Under the pieces are notes generated by a model that had not been told where the DNA came from, did no database searches, and was given only the letters and a program-made list of their open reading frames with translations. Positions 45,311 to 57,000 of a DNA stretch of 64,000 bases are shown here, one piece after another. The number at the start of each line of letters is the position of its first letter. The first letter of the stretch is position 1. The stretch comes from Ipomoea triloba (taxonomy: Eukaryota; Streptophyta; Magnoliopsida; Solanales; Convolvulaceae), in the NCBI RefSeq assembly GCF_003576645.1, contig NC_044922.1, positions 14,608,675-14,672,674 on the forward strand. Direction: 5' to 3'. The translations under genes were made by a program, and so were the position numbers.

Positions 45311-45591
45311 CACACATCAGAAAGATTTAAAATATATATATATACTAATTGAAACTTCAGGATTACAGCTACCAAGTAGTCTAGTGTTTCAAGTTTCAAC
45401 TGATATTTTGCATGAATACAGAATAAGAACCCACAACAAATGTAAAATCACCTAGACATCAACATAATACCTTACCTGGTCACAATAAGTATCCATATGG
45501 TTTGGTTTGAAGTACACATTTAGAACAAGCCAGAACACCACTTACATTAAATATGTCATATATGTGAGAGAGTCTCTTAAGCAAGGAGCTC

Positions 45592-48500
45592 CTATTTCTG
45601 TGGCTTCTTCCAAGAGATGCCGAGTCTCTTAAGCATATTCGCGTTTTTCCTCTTCAGCAAATCTTCGTCCACGTCTTCGTTGTAAGGAGGGCTGATCTTC
45701 CCTGAACCGGGGCTGTGGTTGTGCAATGTTTTCTCGATGAATTTCCCATTGTCCCCAGCTGAAAGCATCGCTGCAGCAGCTTCTGCAGCCTTGCGCCATT
45801 GGTCGCACTGCACCTTTAGCCTCCTTAGCTCGGCTTCCATTTCTGCGTTGGAGGCCTGCACTGCATCCAACTGCTCCATCGCTCGAGCAGTTCGTTGATT
45901 GCTCTTATCGACTTCTTCTTTCAAGTACTTGAGCTTTACGAGAGCTTCTTGCTCTACCACATTGGCTCCCTCCAGTTCAGTAGCATCGTCCCCGTTGACT
46001 TCCCCTCTGTTGGATTCTCTCGTCTTGAGCATCGTGTTTACCTCTGATATGTTCTGCAGTTCTGTTTCCTTGTCCATTAAGTTCGCCTTCAGATTTTCAA
46101 TCTCGTGTCTTGATTTCTGAAGCTCCTTTTCCAGTTCGTATTCTCTCCGTCCTGATTGTCTGTTCTCCAATCTTGAAGCTAGGTTTTCGTTCTCCTCGCA
46201 GATTCCTTGCAATTCAGTTTCTTTATCCATCAGATTTGCCTTCAACTCCTCGATCGCTAGGCTCAGTTTCTGTACCTCGCCCTTGAGCTCAGCCTCTCTC
46301 TGGCTCGAGGAGGACGTTATCTGCTCCACTAACTCGTAAGCACTTCTGATCTCCACAGTGCTTCGAGTTTGTTCTTCATTGCGTTTAACCTCGGCTGCTT
46401 CTAAAGCTTCTCTCAGACTTTCAATTTCAGATTTCAAAGATGTAATCTCTGATTCGAGCATTTCATGGTTTTCTTCTTTCTCACTTGTTCTGTTCTTCGG
46501 GTCACATATAACCCGAGAACAGTCGTTACCAGATTTAGTACCATCAGCCTGGAGTTGGCAAACGAGCTCCTCGAGGAGATTGACATGTGCCCTCGATTGG
46601 TCTAACTCCATACTCACAGCATTGTACAACTCCATGGCTTTGACCCCGTCTGATCTGAGGGCTTCCACAGTTCTTTTGGCGGTTTCGAGCTGAAGTAGAG
46701 TTTCATTAACAAGCACTTGCGCCTGAGCTTCCGCCTCCTTGCAATCCCTTAGTTGGATTTTCATGTCCTCCACGAGCAACAGAGAATCGGTCAGATTTTC
46801 CTTCAAGTTATTCAGATCAGCCTGTGCTAGTCCGGCGTTCTTGGTTTGGGTAGCCTCAGACTCCGCTATGTTTTCAAGCTGGGATTTCAGTTCTTTTATC
46901 TCATTCAAGGCGGAAACCAGTGCGCTCGAGTTAGTCACCTCGAGCTCACATTCCACCACCTTAACCGGTTCCTCGGGGGACTTCTGAGGTTCAGTCACAG
47001 AAACCTCATCAGCAACCGCTTGTTTCAACAACTGCTTCTCGGATTCTTCCAGTTTTGAAGATATGGCAGCAAGCTGCTTCTTCGTCTCCCCCGCTTCTTG
47101 CTCTGCTTGATTCTTCAACGCTTCTGTTGAACATAACTCGTCCTTAACTTTCTTCAGATCATTCTGAAGTTCAGAAACCCGAGATTCCAACTCACTCACT
47201 CTGCTCGGGCGCTTCTGTAAATTGTAAAGTAAAACGGTGGGAGTTGGAAAACGAAATAAGGCATGCAACTGAAAATTTATGCAACACCTCAAAGCCCGTT
47301 ATGCACTGACAGAAAAATAGTGTCCAATTGAAAACCGAAATGGAATGTACTAATGGAAACAATGAAAATACACTCCCAATTTGCAGAAGTTCTCAAATAA
47401 TGGGTTCATTTCCACGAGTGGTATCTTGAATGCTAATCACAGGGAAAATCCCGCAAAAACCAGCATATGATTATCGTGCAGTGAATGCACAGCAGTCACA
47501 TTGATAACGCAGAAATATGCTGAGATGAATGCAAAATTATCTAACATGTAAGAAACGCCCATTCAATAGCACAAAACTATTTTCACACGTTATCCTAAAG
47601 GCGCATGCCAAGAGTCATAATTTGTTGGTTTATACCTCTGATCCTAAGCTCTTAGGCGACTTTTTCTCATTGACTTTAGGGCTTCTCTCCTTTGTCCGGC
47701 TAATTACATGAGGAGAGGACAAGGTAGAATCAGGCACAGTTGGCACAAGCTTACGCACAACACGTGGAGAAATCTTCTGAGACGCATCTTGAGAGGAAGC
47801 TCGTGGGGAGAACTTTCGAGGCACTTCTTGAGAACCAGCTCGAGGTGAGATCTTTAGAGGGACTCTTGAAGACGCTGATTGTGGTGATCTTCGTTGAGGT
47901 ACTTCAGATGAGCTATTTCTGTTCAAAAGTAACGAGACAATTCGTTAAGTGAACTAATCAACAAACAATGTTTTAGTGAAACCACAATTGATTACTTAAA
48001 TGATCAAAGCAGCCTTCAAATTCTTCACATGACAGAAATTACCAGAAATTGTTATTTATCACTTAAACCTGTAAGTGATAACTGCTGTTAGCTGTGTTAG
48101 GTAACAAATTAAAAACATGTAGTACAAACCAATCTCAGCGGTTTAAATACATAGCCTAGAAAAGATACCGACACTGCAACTGCAATTAAGACACCGGGGA
48201 TTTTGACGAGTTAAATAGATACTAAGCGGGTAGCAATATCAACCAGTCAACATTACCCTTCACCACGCCCATATCAAAACACGAAAATGAAAGAAAATAG
48301 TAATTAAAAAAAAATTATGCGTATTTACCATCTGTTCACAGCTTTGAATATAAAAACATATCGGTTCTAATGGGGAGAAAGATGACCTCTCTCAGATTCT
48401 GGTTTCAAACAAGGAATACCCGATATCTGAGTTGATAAAATGTAGCGTTGATGAATGATGAATTGGTTACTTAAGTACTCCATGTTATAGCCTTCAGGTT

Positions 48501-48931
48501 TCCGATTATAATCAGCAGGTAAGAACATAACTACCAGAACCCCGGGATGGAGGGCATACTCATTAGTGCAGTTGAGAGAATCCAGAAAGCACGATAGACA
48601 GTACAATCCTCTCGGCACCAGAGAACCAAAACATACCATAAACAAACAAAAATTAAACAAGAAACATCTCAGTTCAGAGCAACACTAGTGTCACTGATGA
48701 ATGTTTATCGAGGCCAGAAGGTGAAGGCGAAGTGTCGTCAAGTGTCAATTCACTTAAAATGCGAAAGTTTGGTCCCAACCAAACACAGACACTACATTCA
48801 AGATTTGAAACTACCACCATTAAAACAGCAAATTTACTCCACTGCAACTATCCCATTCAATTTTTACTACCTACAAAAAGGGATAACAATCATGGAAGGC
48901 ATTGAATTTACCTTGATTTTGGCGTCTGCAT
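45592..48931 (-). CDS. Interactor of constitutive active ROPs (ICR/RIP family)
   Basis: A coiled-coil scaffold that binds active ROP (plant Rho) GTPases and links them to the cell cortex, vesicle traffic and microtubules. Coding exons, minus strand: 48931-48912 (20 nt, MQTPKS plus AG), 47918-47636, and 47214-45592 (stop at 45592). All junctions are GT-AG (AAG/GTAAAT; GAACAG/AAAT; GAG/GTATAA; TTTACAG/AAG), giving 641 residues. Family landmarks are the N-terminal MQTPK and SSEVPQR, the block [30 protein letters not shown], long coiled coils, [13 protein letters not shown] near the C-terminus, and the end [17 protein letters not shown] is known to be needed for ROP binding in Arabidopsis ICR1. 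Odd points: tandem SPR repeats in exon 2, and [13 protein letters not shown] twice in exon 3. It is closest in type to ICR2/ICR3/ICR5, but which cannot be told. Confidence 0.93.
47919..48911 (-). other. Intron 1 (between coding exons 1 and 2) of the ICR gene
   Basis: 993 bp with donor GTAAAT and acceptor GAACAG. No transposon recognised inside. The intron between coding exons 2 and 3 is 47215-47635 (421 bp). Open frames on either strand here (for example plus 48688-49170, which overlaps the start exon) are not supported as genes. Confidence 0.85.
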
Positions 48932-50480
48932 ATCTCAACCACCCTCGTGACCACGCTATGAATATGAATCTCAGAACGCTGGAGAATCGTATTTACCACT
49001 TCAATGCTTCCCTGCCCCACAGCCCTGCAGCAGTGCAGAATGCAGATATTATATCACCCCAAGCTAACGGGCAAGACAATGAGATAGTTACAGGGAATCC
49101 TATGCCAACAAAAACCATAAATGCACCAAGGAGCAATTCAAGATTTCAAAAAAAAAATATGGGAAATTAAAATAATCCTAGAATGTAGCTAACTACAAGA
49201 TTTATTGGTTTCATTCACTCTTTGTCAACATTGAATGCTGAAAGGATTATCACTGTGTCACGAGGATCACACAATGAGTGGGACATGTCATGCCACTGTG
49301 GCCCGCACGGGTAGCTGACATATTATGGACAAGGACACGGGATTATGCGTGACAGTTGCAGTGCGAGAGTTTCACACTTTTGTGTAACTTATTGTAGGCA
49401 CTAAGAACTGATCCTTCGACCTAATGGACGAGTTACCATAATTTACAATCCTGACCCACAATCCTACCTTGGGGCGAGGGATTTTCGCCTTTTGTGGGTA
49501 AGATCATGCCAATATGGGCTAGTGGGTAAATTGGCACCTCATTCCAGGAGGGCACTCTTGTCACCCAAAAATGATATTTCCATTATCGCCGGAAAAGAAG
49601 GCTATCCTGCTTCATACTTTTCTGGGATTACAATTTTATTTTTATTCTTCAAATTAAAACAAAAGAAAAGGCAAAAAAAAAAAAAAAATACTCAAATCTG
49701 CAGAAAGAACATTTGGGCCCAAAACTGGGTTCTCATATTCTCTCAATTATAACTCAGATCTAGATAAACACAATATTAAGACAAAAATTCCAATTTCAAG
49801 AACATCTATACTAAACACATGTAAAGAGAGAGAAACTCAACCTCCCCTATGTTCCAGCAAGAAATAAGCTAAAATGGAGTTTAGGGAAACAAATCCAAGC
49901 ACTCATAAACATATACAAATCAGTGACATCACATCATGAAAGCACATATAAAATTGCGTGTTCATTCCGAGATTCGATTTGCTTTGGCTTGAAAGCAAAC
50001 AGAAAAGAAAGATGGGAACTTTACCAGACACATCAAGCTCAAATGCAGAGATAAACACTGTTGTCAAGTAGTGAAAACTGAAAAGCATGCGAGAAAATGA
50101 GACTACATTGCAGACATAAAAAGTTTAAAAAAGTTGTCATCATTGCATTGCCCTGTACTGCTAAAACACGCCAAAGCCAAAACAAGAAATGGGAAAATCA
50201 GCACTGTCCCACTCTGAGGAACTTAAAAAAACACAATCCCAAGAACCAAACAGAAGGGGAGAATCAAAGAGCGAGTTCTTACGTATCATCTGTCTTGTTT
50301 TTTTGCGGTTATTGGGGGGCGAAACTCGAAAAGATAACAAAGTTTTGTGCTTACCGAGAAGATGGAATGGAGGCTAGGAGTTGAAGAATGTGCAGAAAAT
50401 TGTTGCCCCTTTGAAGCATTACAGGAAGGAGAGAGAGGAGTGGGCCGTGTGTTGTTACTGTTGAAATTTTGAAGATGCAG
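48932..50480 (-). other. Probable 5' untranslated region and leader intron of the ICR gene
   Basis: On the minus strand a good splice donor, TCTCG/GTAAGCAC, lies at 50354, and a possible acceptor TTCTCCAG near 48985, so a leader intron of about 1.4 kb is likely. A first exon would lie from about 50355 to 50450-50480. This arrangement is inferred; transcript data would settle it. GAGAGAGAGGAG near 50430 and the sequence beyond are the likely promoter region. Confidence 0.4.
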
Positions 50481-50606
50481 AGCACAGTACTCGAGACCAC
50501 CTGCTACGCTGGCTCGCTGTTTCTACTCTACAATGGTGTAGAGGAGTATAGGGTAGGGACACATTTAATTTCAATTTACCTTAGATTTTGTACAACGTTT
50601 TTAATT

Positions 50607-50744
50607 TTTTTTTTTTTTAATACTACTAACTCTATTAGAATGCAGTATCTGTTCATAACTACTATCTCAGAGGCTCGAACCCACCCCCACCACCTCCCGT
50701 ATAAAGGGAAGGATTTGATACTACTGGACCACAAGGTCATTGGC
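50607..50744 (-). mobile_element. tRNA-derived SINE, copy 5, with 13-bp target duplication
   Basis: Target duplication AACGTTTTTAATT lies at 50594-50606 and 50745-50757. On the minus strand: head GCCAATGACCTTGTGGTCCA, box B GGTTCGAGCC, a short internal deletion after CTGAG compared with other copies, and a poly-A tail. It sits just upstream of the ICR gene. Confidence 0.88.
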
Positions 50745-50942
50745 AACGTTTTTAATTCTTAAATGATTTGAGATTAACATTACTGGATTGAAATTATTTT
50801 TAATTTAAATTTTTTTAAAATATTAATAAATACAAAAGATATAATTTTAAAAACTTAAAGAGAATATGCTGAAGAAAAAATTGATTTGACTAATAAATAG
50901 TAAACATAATAAATGAAATAAAAATGATGAAGTAAATCATTT

Positions 50943-51250
50943 AAGGGTGTGTTTGGTAATCCGGAAAATGATTTTCAGAAATCATTGAAAATCATTTTTC
51001 GAGCTTTCGGTGTTTGGCAACGTCTGAAAAATGTGGTCAACGGAAATTATTTTTTGTTGACCAAGGAAAATTGCCTATTTTTTTCGAGAAAACAACTTCC
51101 GAACAAAAAGTTCGGAAGTCATTTTCCGGAAACGAAATATCACTTCCCCGCGACATGACGTCCCTCTCCCTTCCGTTCCGACGGACTGGTTTTCGCCGGA
51201 ACTGGTCTAGTTTCCAGCGAAAACCATAGCAGACGTTCTTGTTTTTTTTT
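50943..51250. mobile_element. MITE fragment with GGGTGTGTTTGGTAA end
   Basis: TTAAGGGTGTGTTTGGTAATC followed by alternating GAAAATCATTTTC motifs resembles the Tourist-type element at 54474, but only the left end is visible. The 69- and 71-codon frames are by-products. Confidence 0.45.
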
Positions 51251-51630
51251 TTAAATAATAAATATTATTATTTTATAATTTTTTTTATATCTTCATGATT
51301 CTTACAAGGTCTATAAGGGTATGACCACTCATTTGGAATGGTAATCAGGATGCTATCACACTACATGATAGTTGACATCTTTATATATTTTAGATGTTTT
51401 GTCTCTTAAATTTCATATCTCAATTTGACAAGATAGTAAATAAAATTACCATCACTAAGTAGTCCCTTAGGTGAGAAGGCTCGTGATTAATTCCTAATTT
51501 AATTTAAATAACAATAATGTCATCGAATTATGGCGTCACTTTTAAATTTAGAAAATGGTATTAGCAATGTTCGAGTCCACACAGACTACCAAGTACTAAC
51601 ATGGGCAATTATTGGAGAATCTTCATTTTC
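51250..51630. other. Gene-free AT-rich DNA
   Basis: Nothing recognised. Confidence 0.5.
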
Positions 51631-51635
51631 CTTGT

Positions 51636-51840
51636 GACCTTGTATATGTTGGCATCACCATTAACGAATGTGTCAAGCTAGTTAACTCCATAAATTCTTG
51701 TTCTATTGACTTCATCAATAGGTTAGCAAACCAACCTCCTCATATCTTAACAAAAGCGGTTGTTGGTTCTCAGTCTAACTGGACAGTGTGAGGATCATCT
51801 CTACGGCATGTATTCAGTGTCTCGTTGGTTAAGGGCCTTC
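51636..51840 (+). pseudogene. Remnant of a LINE RNase H domain
   Basis: The frame reads CVKLVNSINSCSIDFINRLA then NQPPHILTKAVVGSQSNWTV, stop, GSSLRHVFS. It resembles the C-terminal part of the RVT_3 RNase H domain (compare FRFVKRYANCAAHTVARES at 40.6 kb). The catalytic part is missing and there is a stop codon. No target duplication identified. Very decayed. Confidence 0.4.
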
Positions 51841-52335
51841 AAAAAAAATATAGACCTGTAACAATATTATCTAATTAATCACCAATATGACATATTTAGT
51901 CATTCTTTTGAAGGTATGTTGTTCTTTTAAATGGAAATCTAGACACCATTAATATATAAATGATAAATTATTTTTTTTTGAAAAGATAAATGATAAATTT
52001 ATATTCCTAATATGATTTTATTCATTATTGCTTGTGACTCAAATAATTAATATGCTACATTGAATGCTATCATTTTAGCTATCCTTCTCTTATTTTCACA
52101 TCACTACCTTAGCTATCTGTTCCTCATTCTTGCAGTTCAGTAATCTCTTAATTAATATACCGATTATCATTATACTCTTCGTTCTTATAGACATAGACAA
52201 TTATTAAAAGAAAAATACAATTTATTTTGTAGAGCCTCACACCTCAACTTGTGCAGATGCATTATTATGGACACGCATGGTATAGTAGTAGATGACGGAG
52301 GGGGAAGGGAGTAGAGAGTCCAGCGGGTGGGGTGA
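51841..52335. other. Gene-free AT-rich DNA
   Basis: Nothing recognised. Confidence 0.5.
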
Positions 52336-52762
52336 GTGCAATTTATATCATGGACCAAGGTTCATATAACATTATAGATTCTGTATAAAAACAATGAGGT
52401 ATAGAATTCATCCGCGTAAAGTATAAAATTTCATGACATAAGATACAAAAAATTCACAACACAAGACACATATCCATGTTATATATTTACTTAGATTATT
52501 TTTCAAAATTCAATTTAAGTACATAATTTGTGTTCATAAGCACAGAATTTCACAACACAAGACGCAAAAATTCATAATATAAGATACAATTACTAATTTA
52601 TTTCAGATGCAAAATCATATTTTTAAAGGTATAAAATATTATAACACATTTTTAAAGGTATAAAATATTATAACACAATACATACAAACTCACAACATAA
52701 GACATATATATATATATATCAAGATCCACAGTGCACCGTAAATCCTGATCGATACTATAAAG
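52336..52762. mobile_element. Palindrome-core TIR element E (CACAACACAAGACAC array)
   Basis: The left end (TTTATATCATGGACCAAGG, TTCATATAACATTATAGATT) is inverted relative to the right end (AAGATCCACAGTGCACCG, AAATCCTGATCGATACTATAAA). The inside is a degenerate array of AAAATTCACAACACAAGACAC and TATAAAATATTATAACAC units. A more diverged member of the family of elements A-D. Confidence 0.6.
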
Positions 52763-53068
52763 ATTATGGGGGTGAGGGTCCGGGGAGAAATGGAAATGGA
52801 GGATAGGTGAAGGCAAAGCGACAGATGTTTGGGCTACAAATGTCACTTCTGCCCTGCGGTTTGGATGAGGATTCAATTTGGTAGGTTTGAGCCGCGCCTC
52901 CGGACCTACCAACTTGTATCTATGTATACACATACACGGACTTATATGTCCCCTCAATTCTTTTGTCTATCACCAATTTTTTGAGTCTAGATAGACTAAG
53001 ATTGTACTATATGTAACTTATCAAATTCAAAATAAATTATTAAATTTATAATAACTTTAATTAATTTA

Positions 53069-53537
53069 GAGCCCGCTTGGTTCGCAAAAAATATTTAAAA
53101 GGAAATAAAAATGAAATTTCATGAAAAAATAATTACTAGGAAGATGAATTTCATTGTTTAGTTGGGCGAAAAAAATTATTGGGAATATTAATTCCGTTGT
53201 TTGGTTATATTTAAATTTGTAAAGAATAACGAGTATAAAGACCTATATATCCCTACAAATTAATAAAAGTAATAAAAATTAACAAAGGACATAACGGGTA
53301 AAATAGTCTATCCATACCACTTTTTCTTCCCATCTTCCATGGGAAACAAAATCCCACAAAATCCTTAGTCCAACCGAGGATTTTGTTTTCCTTAAATTTG
53401 AGGTATTCATTTTTCAATGGAAAATGAATTCCATGAACCAAACATAAATAAATAAATAAATAACAACATTATATTTTCCTTCCCTCTAAGGAAAATAATT
53501 TCCATGGAAAAAATTTTCCACCAACCAACACATCCCC
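53069..53537. mobile_element. Tourist/Harbinger-like MITE, 469 bp
   Basis: Target duplication TTA lies at 53066-53068 and 53538-53540. The ends GAGCCCGCTTGGTTCGC and inverted GGGGATGTGTTGGTTGGTG are similar, with further inverted GGAAAATNAATTCC motifs inside. A (AAAT)n run lies at about 53445-53462. Confidence 0.65.
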
Positions 53538-53540
53538 TTA

Positions 53541-54470
53541 GTAATTATAGTCCTAAGTTTGACTTATTGTAAGAGGTGTCTATTGATATTCTTCATTTGA
53601 GCCGATCAACTTCAGTAATAAACAACTTTATGATTTTTTTTGAGTTTATAAACAACTTTATGATGGTTTGTCTTATTGTGTCATTTGTCAGCTAAGATCT
53701 AAAGACAAGCTAAGCTTCACTTAGAGCACACAATTACAATAGTGAGTGTGGACTTTCTCCCAAATCAAATGGAGTTTTAAGACTCCAAACATAGATGTTT
53801 AGTATTTTCTCAACAATTAAATTCCAGTAAAAATATTGTCAAGAAATGAATTTGATGGAATAACTTTACAATTAATAATAATAATAATAATTAACATGTT
53901 TAGTGTTACATTGAAAACATTGGAATTAAATTAACTAGAAAATTAATTAAAATGTTTGGTCCATTTAAGCTCTCCTATAAAAAAAAATTAACCTCTAATA
54001 TATCATTGTTATATACAAACATTTAAAAATAAATAATTAATAGTTTAATAAATCACTTGTAAATTAATAAATCATATGCCAAAAGATTTTAGTATGCAAC
54101 AAGAACATTCAAAATCCAAAATAGTATGTATGTAAAAAGTGTTGAGAGAATAATTTTCTTCATAAATTTTTTATATTTATAAGAAACTTTTATCATGACG
54201 CAAAAATAAAAAGTTAAATATTTAATTGAATATATTCTCTAAGTGAGATTTACTTTTCTTGATATCATTGAATTAGATACACGAACTTTCATATTAAAGA
54301 TTATACCAAATGTGGGAATAACTTTCCGGCTTTTTAAATTCTCATAACTTTCTGACTTTTTAAATTCTCATAACTTTCCGACTTTTTAAATTCTCATAAG
54401 AAAAATGACTTCTAGAAAATGACTCATTTTCAATAAAATGTTTTCCTCTGGTTGCATTTCAAAAAACTGT
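53541..54470. other. Gene-free AT-rich DNA
   Basis: No gene. A 32-bp unit (ATAACTTTCYGACTTTTTAA) is repeated three times in tandem at about 54318-54400. An (AAT)n run lies at 53872-53890. Confidence 0.6.
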
Positions 54471-54473
54471 CTT

Positions 54474-54945
54474 GGTGTGTTTGGTTCATTATCCAGAAAA
54501 TGAACAAAATTGTATAATTAAACATTGATTCCATAAACATTGTTCGAACAATGGTTTCATTAAAAAAAATGGTTCCAATTCGAATTGGTCTCTAACGAAA
54601 ACTATAAAGGTTCCGTCGATTTTTCTGGTTCCCATAAAAAACCAGAAAACTAGTTTCGGTTTGTCGCAAACCAGTTTTTTTTCGTTAAAAACCAATTTGA
54701 GGGATGCTAGTGAAGTCTTTGCTTGACCTTCTCTACCTAAGAAACAATGAAGTCTTTCGTGTGGAGAAGCTTCATGAAAAATGACTTCCCTAAAAAAAAA
54801 AAAAAAAAGGAAAGTCATTTTCTAAAAAATTGACTTAGTTTTTCTTTGATGATTTTTCATTGACTTTAATATTTTCTCCTTTTTCAAACACGAGAAAATC
54901 AATAAATAATTTTCATAAATTATTTTTCAAATTTTTAAACACACT
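54474..54945. mobile_element. MITE with GGTGTGTTTGGTTCATT ends, 472 bp
   Basis: The left end GGTGTGTTTGGTTCATTATC is inverted relative to the right end AATTTTTAAACACACT, with a 3-bp direct repeat CTT at 54471-54473 and 54946-54948. Inside are self-complementary GAAAATGACTTTCC-type motifs. Similar in start to the fragment at 50943. Confidence 0.55.
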
Positions 54946-55335
54946 CTTAGTTACTAAACTCTCTCTAAAAATAATCTTATTTATGTCTGGGAAGAATTTC
55001 AAAATATCATAAAGCACTCCCTCATGGTTGCATGTCCTCATTTTGATTCCACTTGTCCGCACCTCACCACAATTTTTGGCCGTCCCTTGCATTATTATTC
55101 ACCCCATGGTTTTCTATTTTAGTGTGTATGTGTTTTTTTTTAAAGACAAAACGCTACACACTTACATAGCATTTATACATAGCATTTATATTAAAATAAA
55201 ACCTTTAAAAATTGATAAATTAATATAAAATATTTGTATTTTGTAATAATTATAATTTCTAATTTAAAAAATTCAATCTAACCCAAATTTTTTGAGTTTG
55301 TATACAAATTATTTAAAAAATTACAATATAACATC

Positions 55336-55339
<4 letters not shown>

Positions 55340-55399
<60 letters not shown>

Positions 55400-55400
55400 N

Positions 55401-55461
<61 letters not shown>
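55340..55461. repeat. (TA)n microsatellite, about 120 bp, with one N
   Basis: Uninterrupted TA repeats on both sides of the unresolved base at 55400, which probably marks an array whose true length was not resolved. Other TA runs lie at 6748-6790, 7820-7857, 8966-9004, 25470-25502, 27560-27594 and 62118-62168. Confidence 0.98.
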
Positions 55462-55467
<6 letters not shown>

Positions 55468-56004
55468 AATATAACTTTATAAGACTAAAAGTTTAAATTA
55501 AACTATTTAAAAATATTTTACATATATAAATATATATTTAAATATTATAGCTACCAATTAATATATACTTACATCAAGAGTGGACTTAAATTTTTTAAAA
55601 GGTTAAATATTATAATTGATTAATTGAGTATAATTGTCATACATACAAAAGTTTAGAATTTTTCATCAAGTTTTAAATGGTAGATAGGATAGTCACAAAA
55701 CACAAATATTTGAACTTTTTCGCCATCTTATATAAATAACTTTTGATTTATATGATATGTTATAATTTATTGTATATTCGTCTATATTTGATTATTAAGG
55801 ATATATTTTTATTAACTCATAGTAGTTGTTGTCCAATTCATAAATAATACATACAAACAGAGTTTTTTAATCAATGTTACATCATGTAAGGATATTATGT
55901 AGTGATTCGAATAAGAGATTTTTCTTTTTAAAAACTTTGGTCTTTTTACCTTTTGTTTTCTATTTTTATTCTTTTTTTTTCCTCTCAATTTAGGAAACAT
56001 GTTT

Positions 56005-56612
56005 TTTTTTTTTTTTGCAAAAACTTGTGTGAGACCGTCTCACCATGAGATGGGTCGGGTCGGGTCGGGTCAAGATGCAAATACAGCACTTATATGCACA
56101 AATGACATACTTATATGCTCAAATGTAATACTAATTAGGAATAAAATTTCTGTTACTTATTAGGGTAAATGTAATACTTTTAAGGGAAAATACAATACTT
56201 TTACATTTCGATTTAAAAGTATTACATTTTTTTTCAAAAGTATTATATTTGCCCTTATAAGTGAGAGGCACTTGTCAACATTACTTATTATGAAAAATGT
56301 ATTACTTTTTCTCTTATAAGTAACAAAAATTATATTTTTGATTAGTGTTACATTTGAGCATATAAGTGTGAGATTTGCATGGTGCTTTGACCCGACCCGT
56401 CTCACGTCTTGAGACGGTCTCACACAAGTGTGACCCTTTTTTTTTTGAATACTACTAACTCTATTACAATGCAGTATCTGTTCATAACTACTTTCTCAAC
56501 CTATTGAAGCACAAGAAGCACAAGAGTCAGCATTGCCTTCACTGAGGCTCGAACCCACCACCTCCCGTATAAAGGAAAGGGTTTGATGCCACTGAACTAC
56601 AAGGTCCTTGGC
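56005..56612 (-). mobile_element. tRNA-derived SINE, copy 6, split by a MITE
   Basis: Target duplication AGGAAACATGTTT lies at 55992-56004 and 56613-56625. On the minus strand the head is GCCAAGGACCTTGTAGTTCA, box B GGTTCGAGCC, with a nearly full body to about 56450. The tail poly-T (plus strand) is cut in two by the MITE at 56023-56429. This is the most complete copy apart from the insertion. Confidence 0.85.
56023..56429. mobile_element. MITE with ACTTGTGTGAGACCGTCTCA ends, 407 bp
   Basis: The left end ACTTGTGTGAGACCGTCTCA and the right end are inverted, and similarity continues with GGGTCGGGTC against GACCCGACCC. The interior has AAATGTAATACTTTTA motifs in both orientations. This GTGTGAGACGGTCTCAC end is common in plant MITEs. 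It is inserted in the tail of SINE copy 6. Confidence 0.85.
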
Positions 56613-56934
56613 AGGAAACATGTTTATCAACACTCATTTTTCAAATTAAAAAAAAAAAGAACTATAATGGTATAAAAATAATCACAAATTCAAAAATTTA
56701 AGTGATTTTTTTAGATCTAATCTTTAAATATATTTGATTTGACCAACATTTATTAAAAAATTATTTCCAGTTTAATATATGTAAAATTTTAGCTTTCAAC
56801 AAATTGACCAAAATTATATTTAGATATAATATAACTAAAATAATTCAAACCAATAATTTTATCATGTTCACCCAAAATGTAAATTGAAACTGGTAACTAT
56901 AGGTACAGAATGTATTAACTGACAGTATATAATT

Positions 56935-57000
56935 TTTATGTTAGGGTTCACAATGCAATATGGACCCTTGTCCATGGTATATATAACAATTGTTGCACGG
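56935..57000. mobile_element. End fragment of the palindrome-core TIR family
   Basis: TTCACAATGCAATATGGACC followed by CTTGTCCATGGTATATATAA matches the terminal motif of elements A-E. Its partner end was not found. Confidence 0.5.

Noticed and set aside
45899..47058. Several plus-strand frames opposite the large ICR exon
   Set aside because: They are Ser/Leu-rich shadows of the coiled-coil coding sequence.
48688..49170. 160-codon plus-strand frame opposite the ICR gene
   Set aside because: It overlaps the ICR start exon on the other strand, has no recognisable domain and a low-complexity end.
52652..52957. 101-codon minus-strand frame
   Set aside because: It overlaps the end of TIR element E and a TA run; no recognisable domain.
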